NCBI GenBank assembly: GCA_046703825.1
Contig: JBJKSO010000065.1
Span: forward strand, 1-63,134
Source of the DNA: JBJKSO01 sp046703825
GTDB lineage: Bacteria; Chloroflexota; Dormibacteria; Aeolococcales; Bog-877
DNA length: 63,134 bases
Reading direction: 5' to 3'
Below the pieces are notes generated by a model, which searched no databases, was not told where the DNA came from, and was given only the letters and a program-made list of their open reading frames with translations. The position numbers were made by a program, and so were the translations under genes. The stretch's first letter is position 1. Each line of letters starts with the position of its first letter. Positions 17,011-25,877 of this stretch are shown piece by piece.

Positions 17011-18510
17011 GTGCCGGGCATTGAACCCTACCTCAGGCGCATGCTCCGAGGCTGGCACCCGATAGTGGTCGCCAGCCGGGGCCCGGTGGACCTCGAGGTC
17101 GACCAGGCCGGGACGGAGCAGGTGCGCCGCGGCGGCGGCGGGCTGGTCACCGCGATGTCGGCGCTGGCGCGTGCCAGCCGGGCGACCTGGGTGGCCACCT
17201 CGCGCGGCGAGGTGGACCGACCGCTGGTGGAGCGCGCCGGGGCGGACGGCATCAGCGAGGTGACCACGGAGGACGGTCAGACGTACCGGGTCGCCTACGT
17301 CACCCCCGACCGGGAGGCCTTCGACTTCTACTACAGCGAGATCAGCAACCCGCTGCTGTGGTTCGTCCAGCACTACCTCTGGGACCTGGGCCGCGAGCCG
17401 ATTCTGGACGCCCACACCGAGCGCGCGTGGACCGACGGCTACGTGGCGGTGAACCAGCAGTTCTGCGACCGGGTGGTGGCGCTGGCCAAGGCGGGCAGGG
17501 AGCGACCCTTGGTGCTGACCCAGGACTACCACCTCTACCTTCTGCCGGGGCTAATCCGGCCGCTCCTCCCCGACGCCCGCCTGCAGCACTTCATCCACAT
17601 TCCCTGGCCCACGCCCCAGTACTGGAAGGTGCTGCCCCGCCACATGCGTGACGCCATCCTGGCTGGGATTTTGGGCAACGACGTGGTCGGCCTGCAGACC
17701 ACCCTCGACGTGCGCAACTTTCTGCTCACCTGCGAGGAGAACATGGGCCTCACGGTGGACCACCGCCAGTCCACCGTGTTCTTCGACGGTCGCTCGGTCT
17801 GGATCCGTGCCTATCCGATCTCGATCGACGTCGCGCGGATGTCCGAGCTGGCGGCCGGCGAGACCGTTGCCGCCTATGAGCGCCAGATCGAGTCCTGGCG
17901 GCCCGACTACCTGATCCTCCGGGTCGACCGCACCGACCTCAGCAAGAACATCGTCCGCGGCTTCCTCGCCTACGAGCGGTTGCTGGAGACCCACCCCGAG
18001 CTTCGCGGGCGGGTGGTCTTCTGGGCGCTGTTGCAGCGCAGCCGTCAGGACGTCGATGCCTACCGGTCCTACCTGGGCGCGCTGGTGAGCGCCGCCGCGC
18101 ACGTGAACCGGCGCTTCCAGACCGGAACCTGGATGCCCATCCGCCTAGAGGTGGAGTCCAACATGCCCAAGGCAGTGGCCGCCTACAAGTCCTATGACGC
18201 GCTGCTGGTCAATCCCATCTACGACGGCATGAACCTGGTAGCCAAGGAGGGCGTGCTCTGCAACGCCCGAGACGGCGTCCTGGTGCTGAGCGAGAACGCC
18301 GGCAGCTACGAGGAGCTGGGAAGCTACGCGCTCGCCATCAATCCCTTCGACATCGACCAGACCGCCGATGCGCTCTACAGCGCGCTGACCATGTCCAAGC
18401 GCGATCGCGCCCAGACTGCCAGGCAGCTGAAGCAGGTGGTCCGCAAGAACGACATCGTCCGCTGGATCTCCACCCAGCTGCAGGACCTGCAGGATCTGCT
18501 GGGAGTGTGA
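17011..18510 (+). CDS. otsA: trehalose-6-phosphate synthase (GT20)
   Basis: Glycosyltransferase that joins a nucleotide-glucose to glucose-6-phosphate. Family motifs are the N-terminal glycine-rich loop (RRGGGGLVTAMSALARA), FVQHYLWDLGRE, VLTQDYHLYLLPGLIR, FIHIPWPTPQYWKVLP, and the C-terminal SYDALLVNPIYDGMNLVAKE with LSENAGSYEEL. GTG 17011 gives 499 residues; ATG 17041 (MLRGWHPIVVASRG) is a reasonable alternative. The trehalose-phosphate phosphatase gene lies tail to tail 1 bp away. The pair supplies trehalose, a common compatible solute and desiccation protectant. Confidence 0.94.
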   Translation: MPGIEPYLRRMLRGWHPIVVASRGPVDLEVDQAGTEQVRRGGGGLVTAMSALARASRATWVATSRGEVDRPLVERAGADGISEVTTEDGQTYRVAYVTPDREAFDFYYSEISNPLLWFVQHYLWDLGREPILDAHTERAWTDGYVAVNQQFCDRVVALAKAGRERPLVLTQDYHLYLLPGLIRPLLPDARLQHFIHIPWPTPQYWKVLPRHMRDAILAGILGNDVVGLQTTLDVRNFLLTCEENMGLTVDHRQSTVFFDGRSVWIRAYPISIDVARMSELAAGETVAAYERQIESWRPDYLILRVDRTDLSKNIVRGFLAYERLLETHPELRGRVVFWALLQRSRQDVDAYRSYLGALVSAAAHVNRRFQTGTWMPIRLEVESNMPKAVAAYKSYDALLVNPIYDGMNLVAKEGVLCNARDGVLVLSENAGSYEELGSYALAINPFDIDQTADALYSALTMSKRDRAQTARQLKQVVRKNDIVRWISTQLQDLQDLLGV

Positions 18511-18511
18511 A

Positions 18512-19333
18512 TCAGCCGTCCCGGGTGAGTTGAGCGGCCACCTCAACCAGCAGCTCAGCCCACTGGCGCGGACCGTGCAGCCAGCGGTCCACCTGCGAGG
18601 TCATCTCGTCCGGCGCCTCCGAGCTGACCACTCCCATCGCCAGTGCCAGCTCAAGGTCGGCGGCCCGCTGGTGCAGGACGCGCATGGCGGGCACGTCTCC
18701 CAGGTCGTCCCCGGCGTAGACGCAGCCCCGGGGACGGATCCGGTCCAGCAGTTGGGCCAGCGCCGTCCCTTTGTCGCCGCCCCTTCCCGGCCGGAGCTCC
18801 ATCACCCGCCGTCCCCGGAGCACGCTGAGATGCTCGCGCTGGGCCAGCTCCAATAGAGGGCGGCGCAGCCGCTGGGCGGCGGCGCGCGGGTTGCCGGCGT
18901 TGCGGTAGTGCACGGCGATGCCCAGAGTCTTCAGCTCGATCTGGACCCCAGGGATCTCCCGCTCCAGCGGCCAGAGTTGTCCGGCCAGCTCCTGCAGCCG
19001 TGCCGAGGGCTCGGCCTCGGGCGGTCGGCTGTCCGGACCCAGCTGTAGCCAGGGCTCGAGCCCGTAGCTGCCCAGCAGGTAGGCCCCCTTGACCGGGCAC
19101 TGGACCAGCAGGTTGGCCAGGTCGCGCCCGCTGATCACGGCGACGGGGGTCCGACTGGCCAGCACCTCAAGCGCCCGCACCGCCGCTGCCAGGGGGTGGG
19201 CCCGGGCGGGATCGCGCACCACCGGCGCCAGGGTGCCGTCGAAATCGGTGGCGATCAACAGGCTGCCGGATCGGGTCAGGCGGACGAGGGGGGCGGCCAG
19301 AGCCGCCAGGCCCTCGCGGTCGAGGGGGGCCAC
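18512..19333 (-). CDS. otsB: trehalose-6-phosphate phosphatase
   Basis: HAD-superfamily phosphatase, 273 residues, GTG start. Motif I is LLIATDFDGTLAPVV with the nucleophile and acid/base aspartates, motif II is PVAVISGRDL, and motif IV lies in CVYAGDDLGDVPAMRVL. A cap-domain region has VMELRPGRGGDKGTALAQLL, which is typical of OtsB. It removes phosphate from trehalose-6-phosphate made by the convergent otsA. The opposite orientation means the two steps are transcribed separately, though their ends almost touch. Confidence 0.93.
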   Translation of the reverse strand: MAPLDREGLAALAAPLVRLTRSGSLLIATDFDGTLAPVVRDPARAHPLAAAVRALEVLASRTPVAVISGRDLANLLVQCPVKGAYLLGSYGLEPWLQLGPDSRPPEAEPSARLQELAGQLWPLEREIPGVQIELKTLGIAVHYRNAGNPRAAAQRLRRPLLELAQREHLSVLRGRRVMELRPGRGGDKGTALAQLLDRIRPRGCVYAGDDLGDVPAMRVLHQRAADLELALAMGVVSSEAPDEMTSQVDRWLHGPRQWAELLVEVAAQLTRDG

Positions 19334-19390
19334 CGATCAGATGATATGGAGTAGCGGAAGCGGGCACCGTGATCCGCTAGGCTGCTAAGC

Positions 19391-19783
19391 ATGGCCACGA
19401 CCAGAGCTCCCCAGGACAGTGTGCCGGAGCTGGTCCAGGCCCTTGGGGACGACGTTCGCCAGTTGGTGCGGGCGGAGATCGGCCTGGCCAAGGCCGAACT
19501 CAAGGACACCATGAAGCGGGGGATCATGGTGGGGGCGGGAGCCGCCGCCGCGGCCCTGGGGGGACTGCTGTTCTTCATCTTCTCCCTGGTCACCCTCACC
19601 GAGTGGCGGGGCAACCACACCCTGGTGGCTGGGATCATCGCCATGGTCGGGATCGCCCTGGTAGTCGCCGGCGGGGGCTTGATCTGGGCCAATCGCCGGC
19701 TCTGGCCCATAGGCCCGATCCAGCGCAGTCTCAAAGAGGACGTGCAGTGGCTTCGGCAGCAGAGCAAGCGCGTCAAGAGGTAG
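19391..19783 (+). CDS. small membrane protein of the actinobacterial holin-X / phage holin family III type
   Basis: 130 residues: an amphipathic N-terminal helix (VPELVQALGDDVRQLVRAEI, then GLAKAELKDTMKRG), two hydrophobic helices (VGAGAAAAALGGLLFFIFSL and LVAGIIAMVGIALVVAGGGL) and a basic tail. This layout is that of PF07332-type proteins, which are chromosomal and have no shown lytic role in most hosts. The downstream gene overlaps it by 37 bp, so the two are coupled. Such pairs are usually treated as envelope-associated proteins of unknown function. Confidence 0.75.
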   Translation: MATTRAPQDSVPELVQALGDDVRQLVRAEIGLAKAELKDTMKRGIMVGAGAAAAALGGLLFFIFSLVTLTEWRGNHTLVAGIIAMVGIALVVAGGGLIWANRRLWPIGPIQRSLKEDVQWLRQQSKRVKR

Positions 19784-20190
19784 ACGCCAGCCGCCACCGG
19801 CTGGACGTCACTTTGGACCAGCTCGAGTCGCGGCTGCGGCTGGAGCTCAACCCGCGCCGGCGGCTGCGCCGTGATGCGCCCCGGCTGGTGGCGGTCGGCC
19901 TGGTGGTCGCGGTCGCCGCCACCCTGTACGTGGTGCGCCAGCGCCGCCACCACGAGGAGGCGCGGGAGCTGGACGCCGACTGGATCCACTCCATGCCCGA
20001 GGACTGGCGCCGGCGCCTTCAGGAGCTCTTGGCTGAGGCGGCGGTGGACGGGCGGCTCGGGGTCGAGGCCCAGCCCCCGCGGCGCCAGCTCTCCGGCCTG
20101 CAGGGGCTGGCGCTGAAGGCGGGGCGGCTAGCCGCCCCGGTGGTGATCGGCCAGCTGGCCAAGCGTGCCAGCCGCGATCGGGGGGCCTGA
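19747..20190 (+). CDS. small membrane protein, DUF3618-like
   Basis: 147 residues from GTG 19747, chosen because GAGGA lies six bases upstream and homology-like sequence starts there (ASAAEQARQEVDASRHRLD). The N-terminal half is a helix with LDVTLDQLESRLRLELNPR, followed by one transmembrane helix (LVAVGLVVAVAATLYVV) and a charged cytoplasmic tail. DUF3618 proteins have this helix-plus-one-TM form and commonly sit beside holin-X-type genes, as here. Function is unknown; the overlap with the preceding gene suggests a joint role. Confidence 0.65.
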   Translation: MASAAEQARQEVDASRHRLDVTLDQLESRLRLELNPRRRLRRDAPRLVAVGLVVAVAATLYVVRQRRHHEEARELDADWIHSMPEDWRRRLQELLAEAAVDGRLGVEAQPPRRQLSGLQGLALKAGRLAAPVVIGQLAKRASRDRGA

Positions 20191-20358
20191 TCCGGGGCGT
20201 TCACGGCTGCCGCGTCCCTGTCGACCAAGGACCGCCGCTGGAGGCCTTCGGACAGAAGGGCCGGGCCACGAACCGAAAAGGGCGCTGGGTCACCCGAACC
20301 CGGAGAGATCGACTTGGCCGCCTCCGACCGGAAGCGAGTCCGCCGGCTTAAGCGCGGC

Positions 20359-23097
20359 TCACTCGTAGCGCAGAACTTCCAGCGGGCGCACCCGGATCGG
20401 TCCCCAGGCGACCAGGGTGGCGGTCCCGATCGCCACCAGCACCGCGCCGGCGACGATCGCCAGCGCCAGCAGCGGGGGGATGCCGAAGCTCACCTTGAGC
20501 ACCAGCCGGCTCAGGGGCAGCAAAGTCGCGGCGATCGCCGCTATCCCGAAGGTGGCTCCCAGCCAGGCGGTGGTTGCCGTCTCTGTCAAGACCTGCCAGA
20601 GCACCGAGCGATTGCTGAGCCCGACCGCCTTTTGCACGCCGATCTCCCGCCGCCGCTCCAGCAGCGACAGCGCCACGGAGTTGGCGATGATCACGATCCC
20701 CGCCAGCAGCGCCAGGGAGGCGATAGCGCTCAGGAAGAGTATGGCGTTGTTCAGGAACTGGTCGATGATCAGGGTGAAGTCGGCCAGGTTGATCACCTCG
20801 GCGGCGGGGTCGGCGCGGCGCAGCTTGGTGGCCGCGGCGTCGGCACGATTGGCGGGAAACTTGAGCTCGATCACGCGCTCGACGCTGGATCCGCCCAGCA
20901 GCCTAACGGTGGTGTCGGTGGCGATCACCGGCGCCACCGTGGTGCTGATGGCTATGTGCTTGCCGGTCGAGAGCAGCGGGCTGTAGAAGCCGACCGCCTC
21001 CAGCGTGACTGTGCTCGACGGCGTCACGAAGGGGTTGGACTCCACGATCTTGTCGCCGGTCCGCAGATGGTAGGGGGCGCGGCGCAGGGCGTTGGGCAGG
21101 AGCACCCCGTTGATGGCGGCGTCGCCGGCTCGTAGGCTGCGCCCGCTCACCACTCGGACTGGGATCTTGTGGACTGAAGCGAGGTTGAAGCCCTGGATGC
21201 CGCTCACCAGGAAGGCTCCCTCCCGGGTCCGTCCGAACCGTCCCTTGCTAACAGCGGTGCTCAGCACCGGTCGGCCGTTCACGCTCAGCGGCTGGGAGAT
21301 GGTAGCCAGGGTGGAGATGCTGCCGGCGGGGTGGAGCGATTTGGCCGCCTGAACCAGCTTGGCGGATCCATGGGCGGGCGCCACCGCCACCACGTTGTAG
21401 TCGGTGGCCTGCGTGATCAGGCTGTCCAGCTCGGTACGGATGTCGGTTCCCAGCACCAGGATCAACCCGACCGCGAACACACCGACGAAGAGAGCAACTG
21501 CCGTTCCGGCGGTACGGGTGCGCTGGCGGCCGGAGTTGCGCAGCGCCATCCGCACCACCGAGCGCGCCTGCTTGGGGGCGAAGGCCACCCAGTAGCCCAG
21601 CGCGCTTGCCACGATCACCAGGATCCCGACCGCCTCCAGGTCGGGCACCCGCAGCAGCGCCAGCCCGATCAGGAGCACCACCGTTACGAGGGCGAAGTGG
21701 GACCCGCTCATGCGCTCGGGCACCGGCAGTCGGCCCACGACCCAGAGGGCCAGGCTGAATATGCCGGTGAGGATGGCGATGGCCACCCCGGTGCCGATCA
21801 CCAGGTAGGCGGCTAGGCTCGCTGAGTTGAGGATCGCTGAAGCCAGCAGCCAGAACAGGATCGCGACCACCGCCAGCAGCAGCAGGGTGGAGCCCACCAC
21901 CTGTGCGCTGGCCGCGACGTTCTGATCCCGCAGTACCAAGGCCGGGCGCACCTGGCTGAGCCGGACTATGGGCAGCAAAGCGAAGATGCAGCTGGTGGCG
22001 ACGCCGATCCCGACTCCCGCCAGCACCACCTCCCAGCTGATCAGGAAGCTGATCTGGATGTTGGCGATGTTCTCCACCAGCAGCCGCACCGCGTCTGACA
22101 GTCCGATGCCCACGATGGCGCCGCCGATGCCGGCCACCAGCCCCAGCAAAGCCGCCTCCAGCCCGAAGAGCCCGTAGAGGTCGCGGCGGCGATAGCCGGT
22201 CGCCTTGAGCATGGCGATCTCCAGCCGGCGGCGGGCGAGGCTCACCTGCATGGTGTTGATGATCCCGATCCCCCCGATGAGGAGGGCGGCCAGACCGGCC
22301 ACCGACAGGAACTGGGTCAGCTGCTGGCTGGCGTTCTTGTCCGAGTTGAGCGCCTGCTTGACCGTGGACACCGTCGCCAGCGGCAGCTGGTCCCGCACCC
22401 GCTTGGCCAGCCGTTCGGCGGCGGCGCTGTTCTTGGTGGTGGCGTAGATCTCGCCGTACTCCGGGGTGACCGCCGAGGTGACATCGGAGTAGAGGGTGGA
22501 GCGCGAGACGAAGACGTCGTTGGTGAGGCCGGCGGGCGGGGAGTTGAGCAGAATCCCGCCCACCTTCCAGTAGGTCTGGTGCCGGGCGTTCGGGAGGTTG
22601 ACGTGGACCCGCCGGCCGACGGAGACCCCGAGCAGGCTCGCCACCGAGCCCGAGAGCACGACGGTGTCGCGCCGGCTCACCTCCTGGTGGAAGGTCCCGA
22701 GTGCGCCGGACCTGAGCGGCAGCGACCCGACCAGGGGGAACTGTGAGGGACGGATGGCGTCGACGGTGGTGCTGATGCCCTGGCCGCTCGGCCGGATCAG
22801 GGTGCCGCTGAGCTCCTGGACGGCGGTGAAGCGCTTCAGCAGGCCCTGGCTCTGATACCGCTGGAAGGTGGTGAGCTCACTCTTGGGCATAGGAACCGCC
22901 ACCGACACCACCGAGAGGTCGCCGCCGTTGGCGACGCGGACGTTGGAGGTAAGCGAGGCGGTGACCATGGCGGCCGCCAGCTGCAGGCCCACGATCGCCA
23001 TCACTCCGACGCCGACGCAGAAGGTGGCCAGCAGGGTGCGGTTGCCCCCGCGACGGAGCGACCTGGTCGTGTAGCTCCAGTAGAGCTGGGCCTTCAC
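20359..23097 (-). CDS. MacB/FtsX-family ABC transporter permease (large, two FtsX domains)
   Basis: Permease of 912 residues with two repeats of the MacB layout: one N-terminal TM helix (TLLATFCVGVGVMAIVGLQL), an extracytoplasmic domain, and a block of three or more TM helices. The first FtsX block has IGGIGIINTMQVSLARRRLE and IAMLKATGYRRRDLYGLF. The last has VIIANSVALSLLERRREIGV and QKAVGLSNRSVLWQVL. Proteins of this type export lipids, lipoproteins or peptides, or transmit mechanical signals. GTG 23097 overlaps the ATPase gene stop by 4 bp, so the two are one transporter. No substrate gene is adjacent. Confidence 0.9.
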   Translation of the reverse strand: MKAQLYWSYTTRSLRRGGNRTLLATFCVGVGVMAIVGLQLAAAMVTASLTSNVRVANGGDLSVVSVAVPMPKSELTTFQRYQSQGLLKRFTAVQELSGTLIRPSGQGISTTVDAIRPSQFPLVGSLPLRSGALGTFHQEVSRRDTVVLSGSVASLLGVSVGRRVHVNLPNARHQTYWKVGGILLNSPPAGLTNDVFVSRSTLYSDVTSAVTPEYGEIYATTKNSAAAERLAKRVRDQLPLATVSTVKQALNSDKNASQQLTQFLSVAGLAALLIGGIGIINTMQVSLARRRLEIAMLKATGYRRRDLYGLFGLEAALLGLVAGIGGAIVGIGLSDAVRLLVENIANIQISFLISWEVVLAGVGIGVATSCIFALLPIVRLSQVRPALVLRDQNVAASAQVVGSTLLLLAVVAILFWLLASAILNSASLAAYLVIGTGVAIAILTGIFSLALWVVGRLPVPERMSGSHFALVTVVLLIGLALLRVPDLEAVGILVIVASALGYWVAFAPKQARSVVRMALRNSGRQRTRTAGTAVALFVGVFAVGLILVLGTDIRTELDSLITQATDYNVVAVAPAHGSAKLVQAAKSLHPAGSISTLATISQPLSVNGRPVLSTAVSKGRFGRTREGAFLVSGIQGFNLASVHKIPVRVVSGRSLRAGDAAINGVLLPNALRRAPYHLRTGDKIVESNPFVTPSSTVTLEAVGFYSPLLSTGKHIAISTTVAPVIATDTTVRLLGGSSVERVIELKFPANRADAAATKLRRADPAAEVINLADFTLIIDQFLNNAILFLSAIASLALLAGIVIIANSVALSLLERRREIGVQKAVGLSNRSVLWQVLTETATTAWLGATFGIAAIAATLLPLSRLVLKVSFGIPPLLALAIVAGAVLVAIGTATLVAWGPIRVRPLEVLRYE

Positions 23098-23855
23098 TGT
23101 CCTGCCCGGGGCCCGGGGCGATCCTCCACCAGCTGGCCGTCAGCCAGCTGCAGGGTGCGGGTGGCGTACTGGCTCACCGACGGATCGTGGGTGGCCACGA
23201 TCAGAGTGGTGCCGAGGCGCTCGCGCAGGCTCCAGAGCAGTTCCAAAACCTCGTGACCCTGGGCCGCCGCCAAGTTGCCGGTGGGCTCGTCGGCTACCAC
23301 GAGTGGCGCCTCGGTGGCGAGCGCACGGGCGATCGCCACCCTCTGCTGCTCTCCTCCCGAGAGCTGATTGGGGCGGTGGTCGAGCCGCTGGCCCAGTCCC
23401 ACCAGCGTAAGCAGGTCAGTCGCCCGCTGGGCCGGAGACCCTCGCCAGTCGCCGGCGTAGAGGGGGACCTCGACGTTCTCGAGGGCGGTCAGGGTGGGGA
23501 TCAGGTTGAAGGCCTGGAAGACCATGCCCACGCTGCGGTTGCGGATGCCCGCCAGCTGGGACTCCCGCATGGCGGAGATGTCGGTGCCGTTGAGCAGGAC
23601 CTGGCCGGAGCTCGGGTTGTCGAGGCCGGTGATGCAGCCGAGGAGGGTGCTCTTGCCGCTACCCGAGGGGCCCATCAGGGTGACGTACTCCCGGGCGGCG
23701 ATCGTGAAGTTGATGTCGCGCAGGATCATGAGCTCGCCGTCGCCCATGGGCAGGGAGCGGCCGAGGTGCCGCACCTCCAGCACCGGGACTCCGTCGCCGC
23801 CCGTGGTCCGGGCGGATGCCCCCGCGGGGGAGGCAGCGGGGGCGGAGTCAGCCAT
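23094..23855 (-). CDS. ABC transporter ATP-binding protein, LolD/MacB type
   Basis: ATPase partner of the FtsX-like permease, 253 residues from ATG 23855 (MADSAPAASPAGASART). Walker A is MGPSGSGKSTLLGC, the signature is LSGGEQQRVAIARALA, Walker B is PLVVADEPTGNL, and the switch His is in IVATHDPS. The D-loop/Q-loop spacing and the phrase VFQAFNLIPTLTALENVEVP are typical for the lipoprotein- and macrolide-exporter ATPases. The frame is open 30 codons further upstream, but that part looks non-homologous. Confidence 0.93.
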   Translation of the reverse strand: MADSAPAASPAGASARTTGGDGVPVLEVRHLGRSLPMGDGELMILRDINFTIAAREYVTLMGPSGSGKSTLLGCITGLDNPSSGQVLLNGTDISAMRESQLAGIRNRSVGMVFQAFNLIPTLTALENVEVPLYAGDWRGSPAQRATDLLTLVGLGQRLDHRPNQLSGGEQQRVAIARALATEAPLVVADEPTGNLAAAQGHEVLELLWSLRERLGTTLIVATHDPSVSQYATRTLQLADGQLVEDRPGPRAGQ

Positions 23856-23997
23856 GTGCTCGGGACCGGATGGGGAAATGACGGATAAGGAGTCGCGGCA
23901 CCCCGGCAACTCGCGATTCTGCAGGGGAAGCCGGCCCCGCCGCATCCGCCATCAGGGTGAATTTCAAGGCTTGCACCGGCTCGCATAGTATGGGGAC

Positions 23998-24831
23998 TTG
24001 CAGTCCCTGCCCCACCTGTCGGCGGAGCTGTCCTTGCCCGCCCGGGCGGACCTCGAGCCGGTGCGCAGATCGCTTCGCCTGCTCTCCCGCTGCGTGCCCA
24101 TGGTCGGCCTCACCGACAACCACATGGCGCGGGCGCGGCTCTCGCCCTTGGCGGCGGTGCCCGAGTGCCTCGCCTACGGTGTCGAGCCGGTGGTGCACGT
24201 CAGCTGCCGCGACCGCAACTGGCTCGGGCTGCAGCAGCAGGTGGCCAGTGCCGCTGCGCTGGGGGCGAGCGGGATCCTGGTGGTGGCTGGGGACCGGCAC
24301 CCCCGACTCTCCCCGGCGACGGTCCGGGCGACCGAGGTGATGGCGCACGTGGCGGAGTGGACCGCGCCCCGCAACCTCGCACTGGGGGCGGTGGTCAATC
24401 CTTTCGCGGAGCGGCGGCGCGAGCTGGGCCTGCTGCGCCGCAAGCTGGACTCCGGAATCACCTTCCTGCAGACCCAGATGGTCTTCGATCTGGACCGCCT
24501 GGATGACTTCCTGGCGGCGGGCGCCGGGATTATCCCGAGCGGGTTCCCCCTTTTCGTCAGCGTGGGCCTGATCCGCTCGGCTCGCAGCCTCAAGTTCGTG
24601 CTGGAGTCGCTGCCCGACTGCCCCATCCCGCCGCATCTCGTCGATAGCATCCGTGCGGGAGGGGGCGTCGCCGTGGCGTCCGAGATGGCGGCTCGCCTGG
24701 CTGAGCGTCCTGAGGTGCGGATGCATCTGATCTCCCTCGGTGCCGAGCGGCACGCGTCCGAGATCGTCTCCCATTTCACCCGGGCGCGCCGCTCACCTCC
24801 GGTCGAGGCGGCCCTCAGTCCCGGCGGATAG
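23998..24831 (+). CDS. methylenetetrahydrofolate reductase-family protein
   Basis: TIM-barrel protein of 277 residues related to MetF. The family core is visible in VEPVVHVSCRDRNWLGLQQQ, ASAAALGASGILVVAGDRHP, and AVVNPFAERRRELGLLRRK followed by GITFLQTQMVFDLDRL. A TTG start is preceded by GGGGA. The N-terminus is short compared with E. coli MetF, and the usual first-strand catalytic Glu region is replaced by PMVGLTDNHMARARLS. It could therefore be a divergent 5,10-methylene-THF reductase or a related one-carbon flavoenzyme. It runs 17 bp into the convergent STAS gene. Confidence 0.75.
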   Translation: MQSLPHLSAELSLPARADLEPVRRSLRLLSRCVPMVGLTDNHMARARLSPLAAVPECLAYGVEPVVHVSCRDRNWLGLQQQVASAAALGASGILVVAGDRHPRLSPATVRATEVMAHVAEWTAPRNLALGAVVNPFAERRRELGLLRRKLDSGITFLQTQMVFDLDRLDDFLAAGAGIIPSGFPLFVSVGLIRSARSLKFVLESLPDCPIPPHLVDSIRAGGGVAVASEMAARLAERPEVRMHLISLGAERHASEIVSHFTRARRSPPVEAALSPGG

Positions 24832-25189
24832 CCAACCGCAGACGGGGCTCCTGCTCCCAGCCGAACACGCTCAGCACGTCCGCCACCAGCGCCGGGGCCT
24901 CCCGCAGCGTCAGCGTCCCCGACTCTGGGAGCCGGCGGGCGAAGTCCACCAGCAGGGCCACGCCGGCCAAGTCGATGAATCCCACCCGGGCCATGTCCAG
25001 CACCACCTGGTCGCCCAGCTGCGCGGCGGCCTGGAGGTGATCACCCAGCTGGCGCACGTTCGAGCCGTCCACTTCGCCGATCACTACCCACAGCCCTGGC
25101 CGGTCACCGGGCTGGATGGCAAGGCGTGTCGACCTAGCGGCCACCCCAAAACGTCCCCACGCCTCTGCGTCGCCGACTCCGGTCCTCAC
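24815..25189 (-). CDS. STAS-domain protein (anti-sigma factor antagonist-like) lacking the phosphorylatable serine
   Basis: 124 residues with a SpoIIAA-like STAS fold: LAIQPGDRPGLWVVIGEVDG, then GDQVVLDMARVGFIDLAGVALL, then LTLREAPALVADVLSVFG. In SpoIIAA-type antagonists the loop reads Asp-Ser-Ser-Gly and the second Ser is phosphorylated by the kinase partner. Here it is Asp73-Leu74-Ala75-Gly76, so phosphorylation there is impossible. The gene is close to a degenerate HATPase gene (25878-26381), with a MarR gene between. It may act as a constitutive antagonist or as a scaffold; this is inference. Confidence 0.8.
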   Translation of the reverse strand: MRTGVGDAEAWGRFGVAARSTRLAIQPGDRPGLWVVIGEVDGSNVRQLGDHLQAAAQLGDQVVLDMARVGFIDLAGVALLVDFARRLPESGTLTLREAPALVADVLSVFGWEQEPRLRLAIRRD

Positions 25190-25197
25190 CCCTTGCC

Positions 25198-25722
25198 TCA
25201 GCTTGCTGCGAGCTGCACCTCACTCTGATCGCTGCGCTCCGCCTCGTCCTGAACGGACGCCGCCAGTAGGAGCTCGGCAACTGCTCGCACCGCCTGCCGC
25301 TGCCCGCGACTGAGCCGGGTCAACGATTCGCGCAGGTTGCGCTGCCGCCAGCTCTCGTACGCCTCGACCAAGGTGGCGACGAAGGGCTCCGGCACCACCC
25401 AGATCACCCGCCGGTCGTGTTGGTCGGGGCGCCGGGTGGCGAGGCCAGCATCGATCAGCCCGTCGGCCAAAAAGGTCGCCGCCCCCTTGCTGATTCCCAG
25501 CACCTCCGCCAGGTCACCCATCGTCCTTCCTGCTGGCAGTAGCTCGGAGAGCACCTCGAGGTGGTGAGGGGTCATGGTGCGCATCGCCGCCAAGACATCA
25601 CGAGGCAGCCGCGCGCGCACACCGCGGCTGACTTGAGCCCAGCCCGTCAGCAGCTGGCCGGCCGGTGCAGCAGTACGAGCAGCAGAATCGGAGGGCTCTG
25701 CCCTGGTTGTGCCGGTCCCCAA
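25198..25722 (-). CDS. MarR-family transcriptional regulator
   Basis: Winged-helix regulator, about 174 residues. The DNA-binding core is MTPHHLEVLSELLPAGRTM, DLAEVLGISKGAATFLADGL and IDAGLATRRPDQHDRRVIWV, which has the Asp-x-Arg wing characteristic of MarR. Flanking helices provide dimerisation. TTG 25722 is chosen because the stretch GAGGGGGG lies five bases upstream and a TATGAT -10-like hexamer (25756-25761, reverse strand) would place the transcript start before it. GTG 25773 is the alternative. It lies 8 bp upstream of the STAS gene, so both may be one transcript. The ligand is unknown. Confidence 0.8.
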   Translation of the reverse strand: MGTGTTRAEPSDSAARTAAPAGQLLTGWAQVSRGVRARLPRDVLAAMRTMTPHHLEVLSELLPAGRTMGDLAEVLGISKGAATFLADGLIDAGLATRRPDQHDRRVIWVVPEPFVATLVEAYESWRQRNLRESLTRLSRGQRQAVRAVAELLLAASVQDEAERSDQSEVQLAAS

Positions 25723-25877
25723 GCTGACCCCCCTCGTCAGCTCAACCACCGAGCGATCATACGCCGAACTCACACCAACTTCGGGGTAACTGTGACCCGT
25801 TCTTGGCCCCGAGCCGACGCCGCCCAGACTTGAGCACACTAGCGCCAAACAGACCTCGCGAGGACTAGATTTGCGGT

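Noticed and set aside
20191..20358. Possible riboswitch between the DUF3618-like gene and the ABC permease
   Set aside because: Some GC-rich hairpins occur but no known riboswitch core is recognisable, and the region lies between convergent gene ends.
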